The notes: generated from the sequence alone by a model not told the origin. A DNA stretch of 50,474 nucleotides from Aliivibrio sp. 1S175 (GCF_001690985.1 NZ_MAJS01000001.1:1-50474), one strand, 5' to 3'. Positions 1 to 10,368 are shown, numbered from the stretch's first letter. Made by a program: numbers and translations.

Positions 1-1
1 G

Positions 2-937
2 CAAATAGACGCTCAAGATGTAGATGAAAATGAAGCATTAGAGGAAGCCGTTGTTGAAGTCGAAGGATCTGAAGTTAAAGATGAACCAACAACAGAAGAA
101 GACGATTCGTTATTCGATATTGATGAACTTTTAAATTCAGAAACAGAGGAAGAAAAAGACCCTCTTGATCATACTAAAGATGATGAGAATGACTTTTTAT
201 TAGATGATTTCTTAGAGGACAGTGCTGTAGATTTCTCGAAAGAGAATACTGAGGATGATCTTCAATCTGATGAAACTGAAGATAATAATTTTGATGGATT
301 ATCTATTGAAGATGCTTTAGCAGCATTGGAAGATGATTCAGAAGTTGCAAACGAGATTGCTACAGAAACATCATTGGATGAAGATAGTTTAACGAAATTA
401 GATGTTGATGAAACCTCTACACCAGACCCTGTTGATTTTCAATCTCGGGTATCTGATGAAGAAAAAGAAGCCTTAACTTATCTTGATAGTTCAGGTTTAG
501 ATCTTGATAGCATGTTAGATGATGGTGGTAGTGATTGGAGTGGATTCAATTTAGATAATGCGACAAACACTGAGTCAGAATTAGAAGATGAAGATTGGTC
601 AGAGCAGCCAAGTGTTGAGAGTGATCCTCATGGTGCCGACCGTTTTTTAAGCATTGAAGCGCTGATTGCTGAAAGCGAAAATGGTGATAAATCGGAGTTT
701 GAAGAAGAGGAATTCAACCTTGATGTCGGTTTAAATGAATTCCCTGATATGCTAAATAACCGAGAACTTCATGATGTTGATGTTAATAATGATGTTCAAA
801 GTAAACTTGATTTAGCGAGAGCATATATTGAAATGTCAGATAAAAAAGGCGCTCTAGAGTTATTAAAAGACGTTTTACATTGTGATGACGTTGCTCTAAG
901 GGCTGAAGCTGAGAAGTTAATGAAACAAATTGATTAG
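2..937 (+). CDS. fimV: FimV/HubP C-terminal part (gene starts before the window)
   Basis: The reading frame is open from the first bases of the window and runs to a TAA at 935-937, so this is the 3' end of a longer gene. The visible part is extremely acidic (long runs of Asp/Glu), which is typical of the cytoplasmic region of FimV-family proteins, called HubP in Vibrio, where it organises cell-pole proteins. The last ~50 residues (SKLDLARAYIEMSDKKGA then LLKDVL) match the conserved TPR-like FimV C-terminal domain. The neighbours truA and accD follow fimV in many gammaproteobacteria. The N-terminal LysM and membrane segment expected for the family lie outside the window, so they cannot be checked. 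A strong terminator follows. Confidence 0.9.
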   Translation, partial: QIDAQDVDENEALEEAVVEVEGSEVKDEPTTEEDDSLFDIDELLNSETEEEKDPLDHTKDDENDFLLDDFLEDSAVDFSKENTEDDLQSDETEDNNFDGLSIEDALAALEDDSEVANEIATETSLDEDSLTKLDVDETSTPDPVDFQSRVSDEEKEALTYLDSSGLDLDSMLDDGGSDWSGFNLDNATNTESELEDEDWSEQPSVESDPHGADRFLSIEALIAESENGDKSEFEEEEFNLDVGLNEFPDMLNNRELHDVDVNNDVQSKLDLARAYIEMSDKKGALELLKDVLHCDDVALRAEAEKLMKQID

Positions 938-954
938 TTCTTTTGAATAATCTC

Positions 955-988
955 AAAAAGGCGGTGGCAGTGTGCCCCGCCTTTTTTA
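955..988 (+). terminator. Rho-independent terminator after fimV
   Basis: The GC-rich stem AAGGCGG/CCGCCTT is followed directly by a run of six T. It lies 18 nt after the fimV stop and before truA, so truA probably has its own promoter or depends on readthrough. Confidence 0.85.
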
Positions 989-1025
989 TATAATGACGTA
1001 TAACTGAATAAAAAGAATTGAAATC

Positions 1026-1814
1026 ATGCGAATAGCTTTATGTATTGAATACGATGGTGCCAGTTACCACGGCTGGCAATCACAAAAAGACGTAACAAGT
1101 GTTCAAGAAGAATTAGAAAAAGCCTTAATGATCGTCGCTAATGAACCGATTGAAGTGATGTGTGCAGGCCGAACAGATGCTGGTGTACATGGTACGGGTC
1201 AAGTCGTTCATTTTGATACAAATAGCACCCGTAAATTACCCGTATGGATGGTTGGGGTAAACGCAAATTTACCAAAAAACATCGCGGTTCGTTGGGTGAA
1301 AGAGGTAAATGAAGATTTTCACGCTCGCTTTACCGCTACAGCACGACGCTACCGTTATATCATTTTTAATAATCGTCAGCGTCCTGCTATCTTTAGTCAT
1401 GGAGTAAGTCATTACCATGAAGCCCTTGATGCTGATTTAATGCATGAAGCCGGACAGTATTTATTAGGCGAAAACGATTTTACTTCATTTCGAGCTGTTC
1501 GCTGTCAGTCTCGTACTCCTTGGCGTAATCTAATCCACTTGAAAGTAACTCGTCATGGGGATTTTATCGTGATTGATATTAAAGCCAATGCCTTTGTTCA
1601 TCATATGGTGCGTAATATTACTGGTAGCTTAATTGAAGTTGGCAGAGGTAAGCAAAAGCCAGAGTGGATACAATGGTTATTAGAAGCAAAAGATCGTAAA
1701 TTAGCGGGAGCAACAGCTAAAGCTGAAGGTTTATATCTTATTGATGTTGATTACCCTAAAGAATGGGATTTACCTAGAGTACCGTTAGGACCTTTGTTTT
1801 TACCAGATAATTGA
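1026..1814 (+). CDS. truA: tRNA pseudouridine(38-40) synthase TruA
   Basis: The protein of 262 aa isomerises uridines 38, 39 and 40 in the anticodon stem-loop of many tRNAs. The signature [14 protein letters not shown] is at about residues 46-59, and D51 corresponds to the catalytic aspartate of the family. A YRYII segment near residue 114 and an FVHHMVRNI segment near 197 are also typical. The length is close to E. coli TruA (270 aa). The ATG start has a modest AAAGAATTGAAA leader. It sits between fimV and accD, the usual location in Vibrio. Confidence 0.97.
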   Translation: MRIALCIEYDGASYHGWQSQKDVTSVQEELEKALMIVANEPIEVMCAGRTDAGVHGTGQVVHFDTNSTRKLPVWMVGVNANLPKNIAVRWVKEVNEDFHARFTATARRYRYIIFNNRQRPAIFSHGVSHYHEALDADLMHEAGQYLLGENDFTSFRAVRCQSRTPWRNLIHLKVTRHGDFIVIDIKANAFVHHMVRNITGSLIEVGRGKQKPEWIQWLLEAKDRKLAGATAKAEGLYLIDVDYPKEWDLPRVPLGPLFLPDN

Positions 1815-1992
1815 TCAAATTAATGATAAAGATTACAACTTAAAATAGCCTAAAAAACAGACGTGGATTCAACCTTGAAAATAGGTACAACCAGTTTTTT
1901 ATCTACACTGGCTATTATTTATGGTTTAATCTATTTAATTGATTTTATTTCTCTTGCGATGGTGCGGGAGATCACTAATAGAAAGGTCGTCC

Positions 1993-2877
1993 ATGAGTTG
2001 GCTTGAAAAGATTTTTAATACAAGCAATATTGTTAGTTCACGTAAAGCATCGATCCCTGAAGGGGTTTGGACGAAATGTACGTCATGTGAACAAGTACTT
2101 TATTCTGCAGAGCTAGAACGTAATCTAGAAGTGTGTCCAAAATGTGACCACCATATGCGAATGAAAGCACGCAAGCGTCTTGAAACATTTCTAGATGCAG
2201 AAGGCCGTGTGGAAATTGGTCAAGAACTAGAGCCAAAAGATCTTTTAAAATTTAAAGATTCAAAGCGTTATAAAGATCGTATTTCAGCAGCTCAGAAATC
2301 AAGTAATGAAACTGATGCACTTATCGTAATGAAAGGGACTTTGTTAGAGTTGCCTGTCGTTGCTTGTGCGTTTGAATTCTCATTCATGGGTGGTTCAATG
2401 GGTTCTGTTGTTGGTGCTCGCTTTGTGAAAGCGGTTGATGCAGCAATTGAAAATAACTGTCCTCTTGTGTGTTTCTCTGCAAGTGGTGGCGCACGTATGC
2501 AAGAGGCGCTTATGTCTCTAATGCAAATGGCAAAAACAAGTGCAGCACTAGCGCGTTTATCTCGTAAAGGCCTACCATTTTTCTCAGTTTTAACTGACCC
2601 TACTATGGGCGGTGTATCTGCAAGTTTAGCAATGCTAGGTGATATTAATATTGGCGAACCAAAAGCATTGATCGGTTTTGCTGGTCGTCGTGTTATTGAA
2701 CAAACAGTACGTGAAGACTTACCTGAAGGTTTCCAGCGTAGTGAGTTCTTACTTGAGCATGGTGCAATCGATATGATTGTTGACCGTCGTGAAATGCGTC
2801 AACGTATTGGTGGGTTAATGGCGAAAATGACTAACCAAGCATCTCCATTAGTTGTTCCCGTTGACGGTTCAAAGTAA
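1993..2877 (+). CDS. accD: Acetyl-CoA carboxylase carboxyltransferase beta subunit
   Basis: The protein of 294 aa forms, with AccA, the carboxyltransferase of acetyl-CoA carboxylase, the first committed step of fatty-acid synthesis. A four-cysteine zinc ribbon (C29, C32, C48, C51) is followed by the crotonase-like carboxyltransferase fold with [18 protein letters not shown]. An open frame extends upstream to 1939, but I chose the ATG at 1993. It has an AGAAAGG ribosome site at a good distance, and MSWLEKI matches the usual N-terminus of AccD. The 178 nt between truA and accD presumably hold its promoter. Confidence 0.97.
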   Translation: MSWLEKIFNTSNIVSSRKASIPEGVWTKCTSCEQVLYSAELERNLEVCPKCDHHMRMKARKRLETFLDAEGRVEIGQELEPKDLLKFKDSKRYKDRISAAQKSSNETDALIVMKGTLLELPVVACAFEFSFMGGSMGSVVGARFVKAVDAAIENNCPLVCFSASGGARMQEALMSLMQMAKTSAALARLSRKGLPFFSVLTDPTMGGVSASLAMLGDINIGEPKALIGFAGRRVIEQTVREDLPEGFQRSEFLLEHGAIDMIVDRREMRQRIGGLMAKMTNQASPLVVPVDGSK

Positions 2878-2978
2878 AAATCAAATTAAATGCGAACAAG
2901 GTTGCGAGTTCTTACTTTAAAACAGCAACCTAAGTCATATATACTGTCACTATATTCCGTCAGTGAAGTAGTTGAATT

Positions 2979-4262
2979 ATGACACCATTTGATTCTCCGA
3001 AAGCCACATCTGATTTATCGGTGTGGCTTCGTTATTTAGAAAGCATTCATACAAGTGCAATAGATTTAGGCCTTGAACGCGTTCAGCGTGTAGCACAACG
3101 AGCTAAATTAATTAAACCAGCACCAACCGTTATCACGGTTGCAGGGACTAACGGCAAGGGGTCTACTTGTGCGTTAATGGAATCCATTTTAATTAATGCT
3201 GGTTATCGTGTTGGCGTTTATAGCTCTCCTCATCTTATTCGTTACAACGAACGTATCCGTATCAATGGTAACGATTTATCTGATTCTCTTATCACTCAAT
3301 CTTTTGCAGCAATTGAAGCGTGGCGCAAAGAAACGTCGTTAAGCCTTTTCGAATTTGGAACACTTTCTGCTTTATGGGCATTTAAAGCACATCAAGTTGA
3401 TGTTGTACTCTTAGAAGTGGGTCTTGGTGGGCGTTTAGATGCGACAAATGTAGTCGATCATGATGTTTCTATCATTACGAGCCTCGCGGTTGACCATGTT
3501 GATTGGTTAGGTGACGATATCGAAGTGATTGGTTTTGAGAAAGCTGGGATTTATCGCTCTGAAAAACCAGCGATTTGTGGTCAACCGAATCCACCATCAA
3601 GTGTTGCTGCTCATGCTGACGATATTAAGGCTGATCTATACCAAGTTGGTTATCAATTTGATTATCAAGTAAATGCAGATAATCAAACATGGTCTTGGAA
3701 AAGCGGGGCTTTTGATTTAGATAATTTGCCACTACCAAATTTACCATTAGCAAATGCTGCAACGGCGATAATGGCGTTAGGTACATCAGGATTGGAGTTA
3801 ACGGATGTTAATATTGTTGCTGGGTTAAAGTCAGCAAGTTTGCCTGGACGAATGCAGCGTTTAACACGTAATAGTGGAGAGAGTGACGCAACAATTATTC
3901 TTGATGTAGCGCATAATCCTCATTCAGCTAACTATCTTGTACAACAAGTAAGACAGCGTTTCCCAAATAAGAAAATTCATGCAGTAGTTGGTATGTTGCA
4001 TGATAAAGATATTAAATCTACCTTAGCTGAGTTCACGGGATGTGTGGATGTTTGGTATCCTGCGTCACTTTCTGGCCCAAGAGCGGCAAACGCTTGTGAA
4101 TTAACGGCAGTAATAGAGGCAGAAGCAATAGAGTATTCATCTCCTGTAGAGGCGTTTAAAGTCGCATTGACGCAGGCAAAGAATGACGATTTAATTTTAG
4201 TCTTCGGATCTTTTCATACGGTTGGTGAAGTATGGGATTATTGGAAACAAGAACAAGCATAA
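2979..4262 (+). CDS. folC: Dihydrofolate synthase / folylpolyglutamate synthase
   Basis: The bifunctional 427-aa ATP-dependent ligase adds glutamate to dihydropteroate and then further glutamates to folates. It has the Mur-ligase-like P-loop TVAGTNGKGST at residues 53-63, the EVGLGGRLDATN motif, and the C-terminal LDVAHNPHS motif, all expected for FolC. It follows accD by 101 nt and precedes dedD by 9 nt, so folC-dedD is probably one transcript, as in E. coli. Confidence 0.97.
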   Translation: MTPFDSPKATSDLSVWLRYLESIHTSAIDLGLERVQRVAQRAKLIKPAPTVITVAGTNGKGSTCALMESILINAGYRVGVYSSPHLIRYNERIRINGNDLSDSLITQSFAAIEAWRKETSLSLFEFGTLSALWAFKAHQVDVVLLEVGLGGRLDATNVVDHDVSIITSLAVDHVDWLGDDIEVIGFEKAGIYRSEKPAICGQPNPPSSVAAHADDIKADLYQVGYQFDYQVNADNQTWSWKSGAFDLDNLPLPNLPLANAATAIMALGTSGLELTDVNIVAGLKSASLPGRMQRLTRNSGESDATIILDVAHNPHSANYLVQQVRQRFPNKKIHAVVGMLHDKDIKSTLAEFTGCVDVWYPASLSGPRAANACELTAVIEAEAIEYSSPVEAFKVALTQAKNDDLILVFGSFHTVGEVWDYWKQEQA

Positions 4263-4271
4263 GGATCATAA

Positions 4272-4832
4272 GTGTCTAGTCCATTTCAACGACGTTTAGT
4301 CGGAACCATTATATTAGTCGCTATTGGGGTGATTGTATTACCCGATTTATTTGATGGTAAGAAAAAACATTATCAAGAAGAGTTTGCGAGCATTCCAATC
4401 AAACCTGAGTTATCGAAAGATGTTGAGCAATTTGAGATCCAAGAACCAATAGACTTTGATGCTGAGCTTCCAGAAGAGCCGGTAGAGGTGACTATTGAGT
4501 CATCAGAAACGGAACCAAAAAAAGAAATACTTTCGATTGTTGAGAAAAAACAGCCAGAGAAAGTAGAAAAAATAGATTACGCAAAGAGTGCTTGGATTAT
4601 CCAACTTGGCGTATTTAGAAATGCAGATAACGCGATGAATTTAGCTCTTAAACTACGTAAGCAAGGCTTTCAAGCTCATACTTTTCCTAAAGAACCTAAA
4701 AAAGGGGATTTAGTTAGGGTGGCGGTAGGCCCAGATGTTTCTAAATCGGATCTTGAAAAACAGTTACCGAAATTAAAAGAAATAACTGGCTTAAATGGTC
4801 AATTGCTTAAATTTTCACCATTAAACCCATAA
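4272..4832 (+). CDS. dedD: DedD-like SPOR-domain cell-division protein
   Basis: The 186-aa protein has a single N-terminal membrane segment (about residues 7-26), a charged Pro/Glu-rich linker, and a C-terminal SPOR domain from about residue 108 (WIIQLGVFRNADNAMNLALK). SPOR domains bind denuded peptidoglycan at the septum, and DedD is a non-essential division protein. The start is GTG at 4272 with AAGGATC just upstream, 9 nt after the folC stop. Position between folC and cvpA is the same as in E. coli. The stop codon touches the PurR box of the next unit. Confidence 0.92.
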   Translation: MSSPFQRRLVGTIILVAIGVIVLPDLFDGKKKHYQEEFASIPIKPELSKDVEQFEIQEPIDFDAELPEEPVEVTIESSETEPKKEILSIVEKKQPEKVEKIDYAKSAWIIQLGVFRNADNAMNLALKLRKQGFQAHTFPKEPKKGDLVRVAVGPDVSKSDLEKQLPKLKEITGLNGQLLKFSPLNP

Positions 4833-4846
4833 GAAAACGTTTGCGT
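4831..4846. promoter_or_regulatory. PurR operator upstream of cvpA-purF
   Basis: The site AAGAAAACGTTTGCGT matches the palindromic PurR consensus ACGCAAACGTTTGCGT at 14 of 16 positions. The half site AACGTTTGCGT is intact. It overlaps a possible -35 (TTGCGT, 4841-4846) that precedes a TAAAAT -10 at 4862-4867. This is the classical target in the cvpA-purF operon of E. coli. Purine-dependent repression is inferred. Confidence 0.8.
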
Positions 4847-4893
4847 CGCGGATTTTTCTGTTAAAATGCGCAGCAACAGAGAAAAGATAAATT

Positions 4894-5385
4894 ATGATTT
4901 GGATCGATTTTGTCATTTTAGGTGTTATTAGCCTATCAGCTTTAATCAGTTTGGTTAGAGGTTTTGTTAAAGAAGCGTTGTCGTTAGTGATTTGGTTTGG
5001 CGCCTTTTTTGTTGCCAGTAACTTTTATCCTAAGTTGGCCGCTTATTTCACAAATATACATGATGAAATGATAAGAAATGGCAGTGCTATTGCTGCCTTG
5101 TTTGTAGCAACTCTTGTTGTTGGTGCGGTTGTGAACTATGTCGTTGCACAATTAGTACAGAAAACGGGGTTGTCAGGAACAGATAGGGTATTGGGTATTG
5201 TCTTTGGGGGATTGAGAGGCGTGCTAATTATCGCAGCAGTTCTTTTCTTTATTGATGCCTTTACCTCATTATCGGATTCTGAGTGGTGGAAGCAATCTCA
5301 ATTAATACCGCAATTTTCGGTAGTGGTTGAATGGTTCTTTGATTACTTAAAGGATACATCAAGTTTTCTTCCTGGCGCTAACTAG
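4894..5385 (+). CDS. cvpA: CvpA family membrane protein
   Basis: The inner-membrane protein of 163 aa has four predicted membrane segments (about residues 5-22, 29-46, 66-85 and 102-123). The family was named for colicin V production in E. coli and has been linked to envelope stress and bile tolerance, but its molecular activity is not settled. The motif IDFVILGVISLSALISLVRGF at the N-terminus is characteristic. It is the first gene of the PurR-controlled unit with purF. Its stop codon lies inside a terminator-like hairpin. Confidence 0.93.
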   Translation: MIWIDFVILGVISLSALISLVRGFVKEALSLVIWFGAFFVASNFYPKLAAYFTNIHDEMIRNGSAIAALFVATLVVGAVVNYVVAQLVQKTGLSGTDRVLGIVFGGLRGVLIIAAVLFFIDAFTSLSDSEWWKQSQLIPQFSVVVEWFFDYLKDTSSFLPGAN

Positions 5386-5397
5386 CGCCAGTTTTTT
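5372..5397 (+). terminator. Terminator-like hairpin over the cvpA stop codon
   Basis: A perfect 8-bp stem (CTGGCGCT/AGCGCCAG, loop AACT) is followed by six T. The cvpA stop TAG (5383-5385) spans the loop and the start of the 3' arm, so a terminating ribosome would cover the hairpin. purF starts 23 nt after the T-run. Confidence 0.75.
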
Positions 5398-5419
5398 AGC
5401 AAATTAAGGACTCTAGGAC

Positions 5420-6934
5420 ATGTGCGGTATTGTTGGAATCGTAGGCGTAACACCTGTAAACCAGTCGATCTATGACGCTTTGACTGTGTTACAACATCGT
5501 GGCCAAGACGCTGCTGGTATTATTACCGTAGAAAGCAATCGTTTCCGTCTAAGGAAGGCGAATGGCTTGGTTAAGGATGTATTTGAAACAAAACATATGC
5601 AACGCCTACAAGGTAATGTAGGTATTGGTCATGTTCGTTACCCAACTGCGGGTAGTTCAAGTGCTTCTGAAGCTCAACCTTTCTATGTGAATTCACCTTT
5701 CGGGATCACATTAGCGCACAATGGTAACCTAACCAATGCGAATGAAATCCGTGAGACCTTATTTAAACAAGAGCGTCGTCATGTTAATACAACTTCTGAT
5801 TCTGAAGTCCTATTAAACATCTTTGCTCACCATCTTGATGCAACAACTCATTATCCTCTTACTGCTGACGATATTTTTAAAACGGTAGCTAACGTACATG
5901 AGCAAATCAGGGGTGCATACGCAGTTGCCGCTATGATCATTGGTCATGGTATGGTTGCTTTTCGTGATCCAAACGGTATTCGTCCTTTATGCCTAGGTAA
6001 ACGTGAAGTTGAAGGACATACTGAATACATGGTTGCTTCTGAATCCGTTGCTTTGGACGCGGTAGGATTTGATTTTGTGCGTGATGTCGCACCTGGTGAG
6101 GCAATTTACGCACCATTTGAAGGGGGTCTATACACACAACAGTGTGCACATGATCCAAAACTGAATCCATGTATTTTTGAATTTGTTTATTTTGCTCGTC
6201 CAGATTCATTTATTGATAAGATCTCTGTTTACAGTGCTCGTGTTGAAATGGGTAAACGTTTAGGTGAAAAAATTAAACGTGAATGGGATCATCTGGACAT
6301 TGATGTAGTATTGCCAATTCCTGAAACGTCATGTGATATCGCACTTGAGATTGCTCAGATCATTAATAAACCGTATCGCCAAGGTTTCGTGAAAAACCGT
6401 TATGTTGGTCGTACCTTTATTATGCCAGGTCAACAAGAGCGTAAGAAATCAGTACGCCGAAAATTGAATGCAATTCGTTCTGAATTTAAAGATAAAAATG
6501 TTCTGTTAGTTGATGATTCAATTGTTCGAGGTACAACCTCAGAGCAGATCATTGAAATGGCTCGCGACTCAGGCGCAAAAAACGTTTACATGGTATCTGC
6601 TGCACCTGAAATTCGCTTCCCAAATGTATATGGCATTGATATGCCAAGCGCAAATGAGCTGATTGCTCATGGTCGTGAAGTTGACGAGATTTGTAAGGCT
6701 ATCGGTGCAGATGCCCTGATTTTCCAAGACTTACCCGATTTAGTTGATGCGGTAGGATGTGGAAATCGTGAAATTGAACGTTTTGAAACATCAGTATTTA
6801 ATGCTCATTATGTTACTGGTGATGTTGACCAAAATTACCTTGAATACCTAGAAGGGTTACGCGGTGATGACGCGAAACAAGAAAGCGAAGCTCAAGATGT
6901 TGCAAGCTTAGATATTTATAACGAAGGCGTGTAA
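5420..6934 (+). CDS. purF: Amidophosphoribosyltransferase
   Basis: The 504-aa enzyme makes 5-phosphoribosylamine from PRPP and glutamine, the first step of purine synthesis. It starts MCGIVGIVG, in which Cys2 is the N-terminal nucleophile of the class II glutaminase domain. The C-terminal phosphoribosyltransferase domain has the PRPP loop [14 protein letters not shown] at residues 361-374. The length equals that of E. coli PurF. It shares the PurR box with cvpA. The ribosome site is AAGGA before the ATG. Confidence 0.98.
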   Translation: MCGIVGIVGVTPVNQSIYDALTVLQHRGQDAAGIITVESNRFRLRKANGLVKDVFETKHMQRLQGNVGIGHVRYPTAGSSSASEAQPFYVNSPFGITLAHNGNLTNANEIRETLFKQERRHVNTTSDSEVLLNIFAHHLDATTHYPLTADDIFKTVANVHEQIRGAYAVAAMIIGHGMVAFRDPNGIRPLCLGKREVEGHTEYMVASESVALDAVGFDFVRDVAPGEAIYAPFEGGLYTQQCAHDPKLNPCIFEFVYFARPDSFIDKISVYSARVEMGKRLGEKIKREWDHLDIDVVLPIPETSCDIALEIAQIINKPYRQGFVKNRYVGRTFIMPGQQERKKSVRRKLNAIRSEFKDKNVLLVDDSIVRGTTSEQIIEMARDSGAKNVYMVSAAPEIRFPNVYGIDMPSANELIAHGREVDEICKAIGADALIFQDLPDLVDAVGCGNREIERFETSVFNAHYVTGDVDQNYLEYLEGLRGDDAKQESEAQDVASLDIYNEGV

Positions 6935-6953
6935 CTATCAGCGAATAATAATG

Positions 6954-6988
6954 AAAAAGCCTGTGAGAAATCACAGGCTTTTTTTGTT
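6954..6988 (+). terminator. Terminator after purF
   Basis: The stem AAGCCTGTGA/TCACAGGCTT is followed by seven T. An A-run at its left side means it could also stop the converging LysR gene transcript. Confidence 0.88.
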
Positions 6989-7011
6989 TTACTGTGTCAT
7001 AAAAAAATGTA

Positions 7012-7887
7012 TTAATCAGAAATGTAATTACTTACAAAATCAATAAAAAGGCGTACTTTCTCAGGCTGATGATTCTTATAGTTGTAAACCATATAAATGT
7101 CTCTAGGGTTTGCAGACCAGTTTTTAAGAACACGAACCAATGAACCATCTTCAATATATCGGCTAATCATAATATCCGGCATGAGAGTTATTCCCAAACC
7201 ATCAGAGCAAGCCATTCGGATTACATTCAATTCACTGGCTTCAAATCGACCAGCATCTGTAATTGTAACCGATTCGCCTTCACTATTAGTTAAACGCCAG
7301 CGCATCAAAGGGTGTCCTTTTAATAAGCTGTGAGTGTGTAACTCTTGTGCGTGTGTTGGCTCTGAGTTTTTTTCTAGATAGCTAGGGCTGGCGACTAATA
7401 TATCTTCTAAGGATCCAATCTGACGAGCAATAAGAGAGGAGTCTCGTTGCTTTCCAACTCTGAAAATAATATCCCAATCGGTAGGATCTAATTGTTCAGG
7501 TTGATTGCTCATCATTAAATTGATGCTAATATTAGGGTAGAGCAACATGAACTTATTCAAAATAGGCTGGATCATGCGTTTTGTGAGATTAGATGGTGCG
7601 GATATTTTTAACTTACCAGCAGCACCACGGCACTCTTCACCTAAACATTCGCTCGTATTTACTAAAGTAGCTAAAATAGGGGCGCATTCATCATAAAACT
7701 TTTGCCCAGCTTCAGTTAAGGATAACTTTCGAGCGTGGCGATTGAGTAAACGAATATCTAAGGAATCTTCTAAGGCTTGAATACGACGAGTAATTGTCGC
7801 AACAGGTATAAGTGTTTTTCTTGAGGCGGCGGTATAGCTGCCATTATCAACCACCTGTCGAAACAGATTTAAATCATCTAACTTCAT
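7012..7887 (-). CDS. LysR-family transcriptional regulator
   Basis: The 291-aa protein has an N-terminal winged helix-turn-helix (LNLFRQVVDNGSYTAASRK, with RRIQALEDSLDIRLLNRHARKL as the recognition region and wing) and a C-terminal substrate-binding domain resembling the CrgA/PA2477-like branch. The effector and targets cannot be read from the sequence. No metabolic gene lies next to it: it converges on purF and is divergent from the RssB-like gene across a 254-nt gap that may hold both promoters. Confidence 0.88.
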   Translation of the reverse strand: MKLDDLNLFRQVVDNGSYTAASRKTLIPVATITRRIQALEDSLDIRLLNRHARKLSLTEAGQKFYDECAPILATLVNTSECLGEECRGAAGKLKISAPSNLTKRMIQPILNKFMLLYPNISINLMMSNQPEQLDPTDWDIIFRVGKQRDSSLIARQIGSLEDILVASPSYLEKNSEPTHAQELHTHSLLKGHPLMRWRLTNSEGESVTITDAGRFEASELNVIRMACSDGLGITLMPDIMISRYIEDGSLVRVLKNWSANPRDIYMVYNYKNHQPEKVRLFIDFVSNYISD

Positions 7888-8141
7888 TATATTAAGATAC
7901 TCTCTGTTTTTTTCGAACGCCGAATTGTAACTAAAACCCTAAAGTAGGTGTTGTTATAAGTCAACTAAAGTGAAATTTTATAAATAAAAGTCCGGATTTT
8001 CCTCTAACGTAACAGTTATTAACAATCTTATCTAAAAATATTTGTACTCAGCGAAATATCGAACTAAATTAATTTAGTGAGATAATTAAAATATGAAAGG
8101 AAATTTCATTATTTGCTAAAAAACGTGCAGAAGGTGGTCGT

Positions 8142-9242
8142 ATGTCGGTAGAGCAATGTCAAAAAAAAAGGGATGTAATTAAAGCGCCAGTGGAAGACCT
8201 ATTATTTAATAAAGACATCCTAATTGTTGATGATGACCCCATTTTTCGCTCTATGATTAAAGCAGTTTTAGAGACTTACTCTTGTAACGTGAAAGAAGCG
8301 GGTAATGGTTTAGAGGGCTTACAAATACTGAAGCATTCATTGCCAGATGTGTTGCTGTGCGATCTGTCTATGCCAATATTGAATGGTATCGAGTTTGTTG
8401 AAGAGGCTGTGTTGGAATACCCAATGTTACCTATTATCGTCATATCGGGTAGTGGGGATATGCGAGATGTCGCTAAAGTTTTACGATTGGGAGCGAAAGA
8501 TTTTCTAGTTAAGCCCATTAATGATATTTCCATTCTTATTAAATCATTAATATCCGCTCTTAAGTTGAGCGAAGAAAGCACCCTTAGAATGCAAGACTTT
8601 TCAAGTCAGTGGTTTAGAACGTCTGATTTAGATAAAAGTTGTAATGATGAATTACATTGGCATCTAGAGCACTTACAGAATGAACCAAATATTGGTAGGG
8701 AGTTATTGTTCGAACTTTTACCAGAAAGTGATGCTCAGCATGGTCATTGGAAATTGGGTTATCGACTTTTGCAATCAACAGATGGAATGCCTTTAGTTTT
8801 TGATTATGAATGGTTATTGGATGGTCGTTTATTTTTCTATCTTGTTGATTCTGATTCAGGTGGAGATAATGGAGTTATTTCTTGTTTATTAATTAGAGCA
8901 TTTTTTAATGACTTTATTAGAGAACAAAATATCTCTTTAGATACTATTCCCAAGATGGTTACATCAATAGAAAAGGGGATGGAAACGATGGACCATTCTC
9001 AGCCGATGTCGGCGATTTTTGGTTATATTGATTTTTCAGAGCAAGCTCTATTTATACTCTCTGCTGGCCTTAATGCAGTATGGGAAAATAAAAATGAGCG
9101 TCATGTTCTTCATGCTGATGGTCAGTTAACAGTGAATGCAGCTAAAAACCAAGTACATCGCTTTCCTATCTCTGATCATAATAGTTTGTCACTAAATAAC
9201 TTAGGCTGTAGCAGTTTTAAATTAGAACTGAATGCATTCTAG
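8142..9242 (+). CDS. rssB: RssB-like response regulator
   Basis: The 366-aa protein has an N-terminal receiver domain with acidic residues D30/D31, the phosphoacceptor D74 in LLCDLSMP and the conserved lysine in FLVKP. Its C-terminal region resembles a PP2C-type (SpoIIE-like) fold, as in RssB, the adaptor that delivers sigma-S to ClpXP. The C-terminal half lacks obvious metal-binding aspartate motifs, which suggests a degenerate phosphatase, as in E. coli RssB. It stands alone; no rpoS or hns lies nearby. The alternative is another receiver-PP2C regulator; the length and domain order favour RssB. Confidence 0.75.
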   Translation: MSVEQCQKKRDVIKAPVEDLLFNKDILIVDDDPIFRSMIKAVLETYSCNVKEAGNGLEGLQILKHSLPDVLLCDLSMPILNGIEFVEEAVLEYPMLPIIVISGSGDMRDVAKVLRLGAKDFLVKPINDISILIKSLISALKLSEESTLRMQDFSSQWFRTSDLDKSCNDELHWHLEHLQNEPNIGRELLFELLPESDAQHGHWKLGYRLLQSTDGMPLVFDYEWLLDGRLFFYLVDSDSGGDNGVISCLLIRAFFNDFIREQNISLDTIPKMVTSIEKGMETMDHSQPMSAIFGYIDFSEQALFILSAGLNAVWENKNERHVLHADGQLTVNAAKNQVHRFPISDHNSLSLNNLGCSSFKLELNAF

Positions 9243-9303
9243 ATTGATTCTTTGACTAAGAAAGGATCATAATAAAGCCCCTTATCTACATAGAGATGTT
9301 AAT

Positions 9304-9669
9304 TTGCATTTTACTCGCAGAGTGCTTTGGTTTGTTCTTGGGGCCACTGCGCTTATTCTTGGTTTTGTTGGGATATTTTTGCCTTTACTACCAACAACAC
9401 CTTTTTTACTGCTAGCGAGTGTGTGCTTTATGCGAGTCTCTCCGCGTATTCATACTTGGCTTATTACTCACCCTAAATTAGGCCCTTCAATTGTTGAATG
9501 GCAGGAACGTAAAACAATAAAAACATCGATAAAAAAGAAAGCGTATATCATGATAATTTTGAGTTTTGCATTCTCAATAATCCTTGCGCCTCTTTTATGG
9601 ATAAAAGTAATGCTTTTTTTATTTTCTCTTGCACTTCTTTATTGGTTTTCTACTATTCCTACGTCGTAA
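9304..9669 (+). CDS. YbaN-like DUF454 inner-membrane protein
   Basis: The 121-aa hydrophobic protein starts at a TTG. It has the conserved FLPLLPTTPFLLLASVCF segment of the DUF454/YbaN family (about residues 24-41) and further membrane helices near residues 72-90 and 97-115. The function is unknown. In E. coli ybaN sits just upstream of apt-dnaX-ybaB-recR, and the same order is kept here, which supports the call. No clear ribosome site is seen in front of the TTG, so the start is tentative. Confidence 0.8.
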   Translation: MHFTRRVLWFVLGATALILGFVGIFLPLLPTTPFLLLASVCFMRVSPRIHTWLITHPKLGPSIVEWQERKTIKTSIKKKAYIMIILSFAFSIILAPLLWIKVMLFLFSLALLYWFSTIPTS

Positions 9670-9798
9670 TTATTCCTTAGTTTTGGTTTGATCAACAGCT
9701 CATATCAGTTGGTATAGCTTGCTCATAGCCAAGAAAGTGAATAACATAAGTCGGCTAATTTATTTTAATGCCAAATTTAGGCAAAGTAGGTCATAACC

Positions 9799-10344
9799 AT
9801 GTCGACAGAAACAGTAGAACTGATTAAAAACAGCATTAAATCAATCCCTGATTATCCAAAAGCAGGCATCGTTTTTCGTGATGTAACTAGCTTAATGGAA
9901 GACCCAAAAGCATACCAAGCGACTATTCAACTACTTGTTGAAAAATACAAACAAGGTGGATTCACTAAAATCGTTGGTACAGAAGCTCGTGGTTTCTTAT
10001 TTGGTGCGCCGTTGGCATTAGAATTAGGTGTTGGTTTTATTCCAGTTCGCAAGCCTGGTAAATTACCTCGTCCAACGATAGCTCAAACGTATGACCTTGA
10101 ATACGGTACAGATACGTTAGAAATTCATACTGATGCGATTGTTGCTGGCGATAAAGTTCTTGTTGTTGATGACCTGTTGGCGACTGGTGGCACTATAGAA
10201 GCGACAGTAAAACTTATCCGTCAACTTGGTGGTGAAGTAGAGCAAGCGGCTTTTGTTATCAACCTACCAGAAATTGGTGGTCAAACACGTTTAGAGGGCC
10301 TAGGGCTAAACGTATACAGCATCTGTGAGTTTGCTGGTCACTAA
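9799..10344 (+). CDS. apt: Adenine phosphoribosyltransferase
   Basis: The 181-aa purine-salvage enzyme converts adenine and PRPP to AMP. It contains the PRPP-binding loop [13 protein letters not shown] at residues 120-132 and the GTEARGF segment near residue 60. The length matches E. coli Apt (183 aa). The gene has an ATG start and ends before a clear terminator that separates it from dnaX. Confidence 0.97.
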   Translation: MSTETVELIKNSIKSIPDYPKAGIVFRDVTSLMEDPKAYQATIQLLVEKYKQGGFTKIVGTEARGFLFGAPLALELGVGFIPVRKPGKLPRPTIAQTYDLEYGTDTLEIHTDAIVAGDKVLVVDDLLATGGTIEATVKLIRQLGGEVEQAAFVINLPEIGGQTRLEGLGLNVYSICEFAGH

Positions 10345-10368
10345 TTCTTCATATACACAATAAATTGA

